Below, piece after piece: positions 1-6,426 of a stretch of DNA of 6,426 nt. Source of the stretch: Chloroflexota bacterium (GTDB lineage: Bacteria; Chloroflexota; Anaerolineae; Caldilineales; Caldilineaceae); NCBI GenBank assembly GCA_003577365.1, contig QEUY01000258.1, positions 1-6,426 of the forward strand, in the 5' to 3' direction. The translations under genes and the position numbers were made by a program. Position 1 is the first letter of the stretch; each line of letters starts with the position of its first letter. The notes beneath the pieces were generated by a model. The model was not told the origin of the DNA. It ran no database searches and saw nothing but the letters and a program-made list of their open reading frames with translations.

Positions 1-132
1 GATGCGGCAGGCTAGTTCGACGGCGTCGAGGGCGCTGCCACCCTGGCGCAGCAGTTCCATGGCCGCACTCATACCGGCGCGGCCGTTCTCGCTCGCCACC
101 ATCACCGGCAGCACGCTTGGCGTCTCAGCCAT
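1..132 (-). CDS. N-terminal fragment of an Ntn-hydrolase asparaginase / isoaspartyl peptidase (T2 family)
   Basis: Only the first 44 codons are in the window; the gene continues past the left edge. The visible protein starts MAETPSVLPVMVASENGR and then reads GMSAAMELLRQGGSALDAVE. The 'VASxNG...aamElLrxGGSALDAVE' pattern is the hallmark N-terminus of plant-type/T2 asparaginases: isoaspartyl peptidase/L-asparaginase and N4-(beta-N-acetylglucosaminyl)-L-asparaginase. These enzymes are made as precursors that cleave themselves to expose a catalytic threonine, and they hydrolyse isoaspartyl or asparagine-linked amides. The nucleophile Thr lies outside the window, so which substrate class applies cannot be told. 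The ATG at 132 is preceded by a purine-rich GGGAAGGG (145-138) at good spacing; an in-frame GTG two codons upstream is a less likely start. The gene begins 82 bp after the stop of the Nfu-type frame and shows no obvious functional link to the genes upstream. Confidence 0.75.
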   Translation of the reverse strand, partial: MAETPSVLPVMVASENGRAGMSAAMELLRQGGSALDAVELACRI

Positions 133-372
133 TCCCACCCTTCCCAGCGAACGATGCACAGAAAACGATACGCAGCGTTGCCGGCTGGCCGTCCTCCACT
201 GGGCGCTCCCCAGATCAACGCGCCGCGGATTCGCGGCCCAGGCTGCCGGCCAGCAGCGCGATCACGGCGGCTTCCAGCGCCTCCCACGCCACATCGGGCC
301 GCTTGTTGACCGTGACAAAATCCTGCGCCATCAGCACATTATAGACGCCCTCCAGCCCAAACAAGCGCCGTG

Positions 373-2457
<2,085 letters not shown>

Positions 2458-2463
2458 GGGAAT

Positions 2464-2468
2464 CCCTC
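2464..2468 (-). promoter_or_regulatory. Ribosome binding site of the iron-sulfur oxidoreductase gene
   Basis: GAGGG on the minus strand, six bases before the ATG at 2457. It decides between this ATG and the in-frame ATG at 2472, which is preceded by CCCGCATCG and has no Shine-Dalgarno match. Confidence 0.55.
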
Positions 2469-2568
2469 GCATCGATGCGGGCTTGGGGAATAACGGCGGT
2501 CTTGCTGGAGACTCTAGCGAACGCAGGTTGTGACACCGTTCCGATAGGGTACACTAGGTGGGTGAGAA

Positions 2569-2615
2569 AACCAATCGGGGCGTATCCGCCAGTGTTGGAT
2601 GCGCCCCGATTGGTT
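2569..2615 (-). terminator. Strong hairpin terminator after mrp, possibly bidirectional
   Basis: Two 19-nt arms (2569-2587 and 2597-2615) surround a 9-nt loop (2588-2596). The outer 14 bp (AACCAATCGGGGCG and its complement) are perfect, and 18 of 19 positions are Watson-Crick pairs. The odd pair is a C-A mismatch in RNA made from the minus strand and a U-G wobble in RNA made from the plus strand. On the minus strand the stem runs into TTTTCTC; on the plus strand it runs into TTCTTCTC. It lies 57 bp after the mrp stop codon and 111 bp before the next start codon. It therefore most likely ends the transcript that comes through mrp and separates the oxidoreductase gene into its own unit. Confidence 0.75.
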
Positions 2616-2650
2616 CTTCTCGCTTCTCTGGCCTTTGCGCCCTTTGCGGT
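2616..2650. repeat. Short degenerate tandem repeat (CTTCTC / CTTTGCG units)
   Basis: Between the terminator hairpin and the mrp stop the plus strand reads CTTCTCG, CTTCTCTGGC, CTTTGCGCC, CTTTGCGGT in succession, units of 7-10 nt. On the minus strand this is an ACCGCAAAGG-GCGCAAAGG type of sequence. From memory, such strings recur as dispersed intergenic repeats in several environmental bacterial phyla, including Chloroflexota. Only this copy is in the window, so the dispersed nature is not shown here. Confidence 0.4.
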
Positions 2651-2671
2651 GAAATCCTCTGAAAGACTTGT

Positions 2672-3736
2672 CTAGATGATCTTCACCGCCGGCGCGGGCT
2701 GCAGGATCAACAAGCTGATGCGCGACGCGATCTTGCGCGCCAGCCGGCGGAACGACTTGGCCGCCTCGCTCTCCGGCGCGTCGATCACGATCGGGCGACC
2801 GCTGTCGCCGCCCATGCGGATGCGCGGGTCCAGCCCCACCGTGCCCAGGAACTCTACCTCCATCAACTGCGCCGCGCCCTCGCCGCCGCCGCTGCCAAAG
2901 ACCTCGCCGCTCATGTTCTCCACCACGCCGAGGATCGGCACTTCCAGCCGCTTAAAGGCCGTGGCCCCGCGCCGCGCATCGCTGATCGCCACCGCCTGCG
3001 GCCCGGTCACGATGATCGAGCCGGTAAGCGGCACGCTCTGCGCCAGGCTCAGTTGGGCATCGCCCGTGCCGGGGGGCAGGTCTACGATCAGATAGTCCAG
3101 GTCGCCCCAGCGCACATCGGTGAACAACTGCTGGATCGCCTTGTGCAGCATCGGCCCACGCCAGACCACTGCCTCGCCTTCGGGCATCAAAAAGCCCATG
3201 CTGATCACCTTGACGCCAAAGGCCTCAAAGGGAACCAGCTTGCCGTTGTCCACGCGCGGCTGGCCGCTCAGCCCAAACATCATCGGGATATTCGGCCCAT
3301 AGATGTCGGCGTCGAGCACGCCCACCTTGGCCCCATCCAGCGCCAGGCTCACCGCCAGGTTGGTGCTCACCGTGCTTTTGCCCACGCCGCCCTTGCCGCT
3401 GGCGACGGCGATAATGTTCTTGATCGGCAGGTTGAGCTTGGCCGTAATGCGCGCATCGGGGCGCACTTGGGCGTCGAAGCGCACGTGGACGGCCTCCACC
3501 CCCGGCACAAGCCGCTTCACCGCCTCGACCGACTCCTGCTCGATCTGCCCGCGCAGAGGACAGGCGGGCGTCGTCAACATCACCGTGAAGCCGACTGTGC
3601 CGCCGTTGATCGTGATGTCATGCACCATGTTCAGCGTGACCAGGTCGCGGTGCAGTTCAGGCTCCTGCACCGTGCTCAACGCCGCGCGCACGGCGGCCTC
3701 TGTAATGCCGGTTGATTCGTGATTCTGTGCAGCCAT
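2672..3736 (-). CDS. mrp: Mrp/ApbC/NBP35-family P-loop ATPase, iron-sulfur cluster carrier
   Basis: This 354-residue protein belongs to the Mrp/ApbC/Ind1 family, cytosolic ATPases that hold and pass on [4Fe-4S] clusters. Residues about 10-90 form a MIP18/DUF59 domain with the conserved TTPACPL (Cys59). The ATPase domain follows from about residue 107: deviant Walker A GKGGVGKS (114-121), LDADIYGPNIP (141-151), and VDLPPGTGD (218-226). The end is typical of the family, including VVENMSGEVFGSGGGE and LDPRIRMGGDSGRPIV. The CPxC motif that normally follows 'ENMS' and binds the shared cluster is absent; Cys59 is the only cysteine in the protein. The start at 3736 is chosen because AAGGA lies seven bases upstream and the MIP18 domain begins just after it. 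The ATG at 3808 would add a glycine/arginine-rich stretch without family character and has no ribosome site. It lies 78 bp after the FAD oxidoreductase and is followed by a strong hairpin. Confidence 0.93.
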   Translation of the reverse strand: MAAQNHESTGITEAAVRAALSTVQEPELHRDLVTLNMVHDITINGGTVGFTVMLTTPACPLRGQIEQESVEAVKRLVPGVEAVHVRFDAQVRPDARITAKLNLPIKNIIAVASGKGGVGKSTVSTNLAVSLALDGAKVGVLDADIYGPNIPMMFGLSGQPRVDNGKLVPFEAFGVKVISMGFLMPEGEAVVWRGPMLHKAIQQLFTDVRWGDLDYLIVDLPPGTGDAQLSLAQSVPLTGSIIVTGPQAVAISDARRGATAFKRLEVPILGVVENMSGEVFGSGGGEGAAQLMEVEFLGTVGLDPRIRMGGDSGRPIVIDAPESEAAKSFRRLARKIASRISLLILQPAPAVKII

Positions 3737-3743
3737 TGCCTCG

Positions 3744-3748
3744 TCCTT
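3744..3748 (-). promoter_or_regulatory. Ribosome binding site of mrp
   Basis: AAGGA on the minus strand, seven bases before the ATG at 3736. It supports this start over the ATG at 3808, which is preceded by GGCTAGACTGAT and has no ribosome site. Confidence 0.6.
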
Positions 3749-3760
3749 GTTTTGTCTAAC

Positions 3761-3774
3761 GGGCCGCGCGGCCC
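3761..3774. repeat. Perfect 14-bp GC palindrome in the mrp leader
   Basis: GGGCCGCGCGGCCC reads the same on both strands and lies about 25 bp upstream of the mrp start, in the gap after the FAD oxidoreductase. On the minus strand it is followed by GTTAGACAAAACAAGG, without a clean U tract. It may be a small RNA hairpin, a protein site, or chance in GC-rich DNA. Confidence 0.35.
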
Positions 3775-3814
3775 CGCCGTTGGAGCCGCCCCGCGCCCAA
3801 GTGTTCATATCAGT

Positions 3815-5200
3815 CTAGCCGCGCGCGGCTGCTCTGTCCGTGACTGAAGTCTCGTTTTGCCCCGTGCGCCCCATATCTGCCGTGATCATCCGCGCCACCC
3901 GCCGGCCCATCTCCACCGCATAGTTCGTGCCCCGATCCCAGGGATAGACCTGGCTCATCGAAGCAAAGTACAGCCCGGCCAACGGCGTGCGGATGTCCGG
4001 GATCAGCGCCGCATAGCCGACCGGCGGCACCGGCTGCGCATAGGCCGCCTTGTGGACCCAAGCGCCGGTCACCCAGCCGGGCCGGAAATCCGGGTTGAAT
4101 TTGGCGAGATGGGGCACAAACTCCCCCAGCAGCGCGTCCACGTCCATGCCAAAGTAGGGATGATCCGAATCAAGATAGTCGCCGATGTAGATCAGATGGT
4201 CGCCGGCGTAATGGCGCGGGGCGATCATATTGGTGTGTTCGACCAGCGCCAGAAAGGGCAACCCCTCGCGCTTGGGGATATTGGCCCAATAGATCGGCGG
4301 CATCAACGGCTGTTTGAGCGCCACCGTCGTCACCACCGCGCCCATGCTGCGCAGCCCGCGCAGCGCGGAGAGATAACCGGCGGGCAGATCGGGCGCAAGC
4401 CGCTGCATCCACTGCGGGCTGACCGTGCTCAGCACCACGTCAAACAACGCCGGCGCTTCGCCTGCCACGTTCACAAGCAGGCCGCCCCCTGGCGCAGGCG
4501 TAATCGCCTGGACAGGGGCCTGGGTGCGGACAACCGCACCCTGCCGCCGCGCCGCGTCCGCCAGCCCATCGACAAAGGCCTGAAACCCGCCGCGGTAATA
4601 GCCCAACCGCTGCGTGCGTTTGACCATGCGCGCCCAGAACCAGGCCAGGTTCACGTCGGCGTAGTGCGCGCCAAACTTTCCTTGCAGCATGGGTTGCCAC
4701 AGCGTCTGATAGGCCGTGCGCCCCATCCAACGCTCCAGCCAGCGGTCGGCCACGATATGGTCAAAACGCCGCCAAGGGCGCAGCGGATGATAGCGCAGAT
4801 AGCCCAACACCGCGCCCATGCGCAGCCGATTCCACAACGACAGATGGGGAAATTGCAGCACGCGCAACGGCGTATCCAGCGGATAGTTGCGCCCCTGGTA
4901 ATACATCGCCGTCACCGGCGTGTGGAACTCCAGCAGGTGGCTGAGTCCCAACTCACGCGTCAGGCCGATGATCGCATCGTCGTTGGTGAACAGGTGGTGA
5001 TAGAAATGCTCGAGGGGCCATTCCCACTCGGCGCGGCCCCGAAAACCGGCAGCCAACCCGCCGAGCGCCGCGCCGCCCTCCAACACCGTGACCGCAAAGC
5101 CCGGCGTGCGGGCGAGGTCATAGGCGGCGCTTAAGCCTGCGATGCCGCCGCCGATGATGGCGACGCGCCGTCCATGCGCCGGGACGGTCGATTCGCTCAT
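3815..5200 (-). CDS. FAD-dependent oxidoreductase, amine-oxidase / protoporphyrinogen-oxidase-like superfamily
   Basis: This 461-residue protein has a Rossmann ADP-binding fold at its N-terminus: RRVAIIGGGIAGLSAAYDLA, with the GxGxxG glycines at 17-22 and the ribose-binding acidic residue at Glu41, followed by GGAALGGLA. The C-terminal FAD-contact segment is also present (about residues 405-437, 'TPLAGLYFASMSQVYPWDRGTNYAVEMGRRVA' type, with the G-L-Y-F-A-S strand). The middle part has LEHFYHHLF and WQPMLQGKFG. These place it in the flavin amine oxidase/phytoene desaturase/HemY superfamily. The length is normal for that group. The substrate cannot be read from the sequence; homologues are variously labelled protoporphyrinogen oxidase-like or NAD(P)/FAD-dependent oxidoreductase, and no heme or carotenoid gene is beside it. 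No signal peptide is seen. The start at 5200 is the only ATG before the Rossmann motif, and an in-frame TGA lies five codons upstream. Its ribosome site is weak (AAGTGGG). Confidence 0.88.
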   Translation of the reverse strand: MSESTVPAHGRRVAIIGGGIAGLSAAYDLARTPGFAVTVLEGGAALGGLAAGFRGRAEWEWPLEHFYHHLFTNDDAIIGLTRELGLSHLLEFHTPVTAMYYQGRNYPLDTPLRVLQFPHLSLWNRLRMGAVLGYLRYHPLRPWRRFDHIVADRWLERWMGRTAYQTLWQPMLQGKFGAHYADVNLAWFWARMVKRTQRLGYYRGGFQAFVDGLADAARRQGAVVRTQAPVQAITPAPGGGLLVNVAGEAPALFDVVLSTVSPQWMQRLAPDLPAGYLSALRGLRSMGAVVTTVALKQPLMPPIYWANIPKREGLPFLALVEHTNMIAPRHYAGDHLIYIGDYLDSDHPYFGMDVDALLGEFVPHLAKFNPDFRPGWVTGAWVHKAAYAQPVPPVGYAALIPDIRTPLAGLYFASMSQVYPWDRGTNYAVEMGRRVARMITADMGRTGQNETSVTDRAAARG

Positions 5201-5277
5201 GCCAAACCCACTTCAAGGGCCGGTTGTGCGGGCCGGCTGCGGCCTGTCTGTGACAAATCCATCGCTGCCGCCCATGT

Positions 5278-5646
5278 TCAGGCCGCCAGCGACAGCTCGC
5301 CGCGCACACCCTGCTGCAAATGCTGGCTCAATTCCTTCTTCGCCCGGCCATAGAGTTCAAGCAGATCGCTGTCGGAGCCTTTATAGGACTGCACCGTCTG
5401 CGTGGCGCACAAAAAGCAGCCGCGCAAAAACTTATAGTTGTTGCTGTTACAGCGCAGACAGCCGTCCAGTTCAATCATCATCAGCACAAAGGCCAAGCTG
5501 TCCGGGTGGGTCTCCGGCAGTGCCGCCACCCGGTCCACCAGTTCACGCCATTCCTCGCCGCGCAGATCGCGCAGGCTGGGGATCAAATGGGCCGGGAAGA
5601 GGAGTTCAGCCTTTGAATGAACGGCAAATTCGCTTAGGTCCGACAT
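5278..5646 (-). CDS. Unrecognised 122-residue protein with two CxxC pairs
   Basis: I do not recognise this family. The protein starts MSDLSEFAVHSKAELLFP and is probably mostly helical. Its centre holds four cysteines as CxxC-x10-CxxC (Cys63, 66, 77, 80) in CLRCNSNNYKFLRGCFLC. It lies between a hydrophobic helix (LAFVLMMIEL, 51-60) and a polar helical tail (DLLELYGRAKKELSQHL). Four cysteines in this arrangement could bind zinc or an iron-sulfur cluster, or form a redox pair; nothing here chooses between them. No signal peptide is visible. The ATG at 5646 is well supported by GGAGGA four bases upstream; the longer open frame to 5874 reads through the neighbouring gene and is not used. It lies 68 bp after the DUF1858-like gene and 77 bp before the FAD oxidoreductase, in the same direction, so co-expression with Fe-S and redox genes is plausible. 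Confidence 0.8.
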   Translation of the reverse strand: MSDLSEFAVHSKAELLFPAHLIPSLRDLRGEEWRELVDRVAALPETHPDSLAFVLMMIELDGCLRCNSNNYKFLRGCFLCATQTVQSYKGSDSDLLELYGRAKKELSQHLQQGVRGELSLAA

Positions 5647-5650
5647 GGAT

Positions 5651-5656
5651 TCCTCC
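5651..5656 (-). promoter_or_regulatory. Strong ribosome binding site of the four-cysteine protein
   Basis: GGAGGA on the minus strand, four bases before the ATG at 5646. It is the strongest Shine-Dalgarno match in the window. It sets the start of this gene against the longer in-frame extension upstream. Confidence 0.75.
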
Positions 5657-5673
5657 AATTGACTCAATAGTCC

Positions 5674-5709
5674 AACAAAACAGAGCAGCGCCGCGCTGCC
5701 CGTTTTGCT
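5674..5709 (-). terminator. Two-part hairpin between the DUF1858-like gene and the four-cysteine gene
   Basis: The inner stem is GCAGCG/CGCTGC (5685-5690 with 5694-5699) with a 3-nt loop. The outer stem is AACAAAAC with GTTTTGCT (5674-5681 with 5702-5709), allowing one G-U pair. On the minus strand the inner stem is followed by TCTGTTTTGTT, which resembles a U-rich terminator tail. It lies just after the stop codon at 5715 and just before the strong ribosome site of the next gene. It may be a weak terminator or attenuator, or an mRNA-processing structure within an operon. Confidence 0.5.
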
Positions 5710-5714
5710 CGGCG

Positions 5715-6188
5715 CTAGATTTCCAGCGCCACATTCGGCAGCTTTACCAACTGCGGCTCGCCGTTGAGCGCGGGGCGGCTCACCAGCAGGTTGAGGTTGC
5801 CTACCAACTGCTGCACGTCGATGCCCGCCTGTGCGCTGACCTGGGCCAGTGTGGCATCCGGCTCTACCGCGCAATGATCGCAGCCGCCCAAATGAAACCC
5901 GGCGAAGATCTGCGCAGCCTGGGGGTGTGTCAACAGCGCCTCGCGCACGCTCATCTCTGGGGAGAAAGCCGGGCCGTGCGCCTGTTGGCGCAGCGCCACA
6001 CGCAGCCGTGCGGTCTCATCCTGCAGCCGTTCCTGCAAACGGCGCAGTTCGTCGTTGGCATCAAACAGCGCCTTGTTATAGCGGTCCAAGCGGCGGCCCG
6101 CCGTCTCCAGCTCTTGGTTGAGCTTCCACGCGTAGCCCAACGCTGCCAGGGCCACCCCCAGCGCCAACCAGGCCATCAGTGTCGCCAT
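5715..6188 (-). CDS. Membrane-anchored coiled-coil protein with C-terminal DUF1858-like domain
   Basis: This 157-residue protein has one membrane segment at its start (about residues 3-22, MAWLALGVALAALGYAW). A charged heptad-like coiled coil follows (about 23-70, ending in ELRRLQERLQDETARLRVAL). Residues about 78-136 resemble DUF1858, the small helical domain seen alone and beside ScdA/hybrid-cluster-type iron proteins: MSVREALLTHPQAAQIFAGF, then GGCDHC (Cys103, Cys106), DATLAQVSAQAGID and QQLVGNLN. The function of DUF1858 is not settled; a metal or thiol role of the Cys pair is possible. The membrane-plus-coil front half is unusual for this domain and suggests tethering to the inside of the membrane. 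ATG 6188 is preferred because GGAG lies six bases before it; an in-frame GTG at 6200 would add four residues and has a poor ribosome site. The gene lies 53 bp after the UPF0173-type gene and is probably co-transcribed with it. Confidence 0.78.
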   Translation of the reverse strand: MATLMAWLALGVALAALGYAWKLNQELETAGRRLDRYNKALFDANDELRRLQERLQDETARLRVALRQQAHGPAFSPEMSVREALLTHPQAAQIFAGFHLGGCDHCAVEPDATLAQVSAQAGIDVQQLVGNLNLLVSRPALNGEPQLVKLPNVALEI

Positions 6189-6194
6189 TGCCGT

Positions 6195-6198
6195 CTCC
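6195..6198 (-). promoter_or_regulatory. Ribosome binding site of the DUF1858-like gene
   Basis: GGAG on the minus strand, six bases before the ATG at 6188. It overlaps the in-frame GTG at 6200 and so favours the ATG as the true start. Confidence 0.5.
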
Positions 6199-6241
6199 AC
6201 TTCACCGGGTTCTGTTGCACCGCGATCTCGACAGGGCGGCG

Positions 6242-6426
6242 CTAATCCAAGATGAACGATTCGCCGGGCTGCAGCACGGTGCAGTCGATCTCCGCCACCG
6301 TCCGCAGCTTAGCCGCAAAGTCGTGTGCGTCCTGCCGGATCACCGGGAAGGTCTGATAGTGGACGGGGATGACCTGCTTGGCCTTGACAAATTGTGCGGC
6401 CAAGATCGCATCGTCCGGCCCCATCG
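6242..6426 (-). CDS. C-terminal fragment of a UPF0173-type metal-dependent hydrolase
   Basis: The last 61 codons of a gene that begins beyond the right edge. The visible end reads MGPDDAILAAQFVKAKQVIP, VHYQTFPVI, and finishes TVLQPGESFILD before TAG (6244-6242). This matches the end of the UPF0173/YtkL group of metallo-beta-lactamase-fold proteins, where 'MGPxDAxxAaxfl' and 'vIPxHYxTFPvi' are strongly conserved and the histidine of HY is expected to be a metal ligand. The Met at 6424 is the internal conserved one and not the start. Known members are cytosolic hydrolases whose physiological substrate is not settled. It is the most upstream gene of the minus-strand series in this window. Confidence 0.87.
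   Translation of the reverse strand, partial: MGPDDAILAAQFVKAKQVIPVHYQTFPVIRQDAHDFAAKLRTVAEIDCTVLQPGESFILD

Noticed and set aside
199..213. CTGGG/CCCAG mini-hairpin just after the Nfu-type stop
   Set aside because: Only a 5-bp stem with no U tract, so not supportable as a terminator.
2528..2555. Plus-strand promoter-like boxes TTGTGA and TACACT with 16-nt spacing
   Set aside because: Four of six matches in each box is weak. A transcript from here would run straight into the long hairpin, and no plus-strand gene follows.
3857..5134. Plus-strand open frame of 425 codons
   Set aside because: It lies wholly antisense to the well-supported FAD oxidoreductase, is rich in Arg/His/Gln/Ala as expected from antisense of GC-rich coding DNA, and shows no domain.
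5201..5277. Tiny minus-strand ORF and 5-bp GCCGG/CCGGC hairpin in the gap before the FAD oxidoreductase
   Set aside because: About 20 codons with no ribosome site, and a 5-bp stem that is expected by chance in GC-rich DNA.
5142..6245. Plus-strand open frame of 367 codons spanning several minus-strand genes
   Set aside because: It crosses two genes and their intergenic hairpin and has no family features.

Overview
This is a GC-rich bacterial window (roughly 60% G+C by eye). Every supported gene lies on the minus strand, so transcription runs from right to left. The long plus-strand reading frames are antisense shadows of these genes. The lineage cannot be fixed from the sequence. A fused membrane/4Fe-4S/CCG quinone-type oxidoreductase, an Mrp protein without its C-terminal CxxC, a stand-alone Nfu N-terminal domain, and short CTTTGCG-type intergenic repeats would fit Chloroflexota or a similar menaquinone-using phylum. 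That is an inference of modest confidence.

In order of transcription the layout is as follows. (1) 6426-6242: the C-terminal end of a UPF0173-type metallo-beta-lactamase-fold hydrolase, cut by the window edge. (2) 6188-5715: a small membrane-anchored coiled-coil protein with a C-terminal DUF1858-like domain carrying a CxxC. (3) 5646-5278: an unrecognised 122-residue protein with two CxxC pairs. (4) 5200-3815: an FAD-dependent oxidoreductase of the amine-oxidase/protoporphyrinogen-oxidase-like superfamily. (5) 3736-2672: an Mrp/ApbC/NBP35-type P-loop ATPase with an N-terminal MIP18 (DUF59) domain. (6) A 214-bp gap holding a very strong terminator-like hairpin and a short degenerate repeat. (7) 2457-373: a 694-residue membrane iron-sulfur oxidoreductase that resembles ETF:menaquinone oxidoreductases (EtfD/EMO). 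(8) 460-215: coding sequence for an Nfu/NifU N-terminal-type domain, out of frame with and overlapping the tail of (7), with no start codon of its own. (9) 132-1: the N-terminus of an Ntn-hydrolase asparaginase / isoaspartyl peptidase, cut by the left edge.

Genes 1 to 5 are spaced 53-78 bp apart and could be co-transcribed. A hairpin lies between genes 2 and 3, and the strong hairpin after mrp probably ends that unit. The shared theme is iron-sulfur and cysteine chemistry: an Fe-S carrier ATPase (Mrp), an Nfu-type scaffold domain, a multi-cluster Fe-S oxidoreductase and two small Cys-pair proteins. A plausible but unproven reading is an Fe-S supply and quinone-linked electron transfer neighbourhood.

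The most notable anomaly is the junction near position 461, where the oxidoreductase and the Nfu-type domain are joined in different frames. It could be a frameshifted gene fusion, a deletion that fused two genes, programmed frameshifting, or a one-base sequence error. I saw no tRNA, rRNA, CRISPR array, insertion sequence or phage gene.
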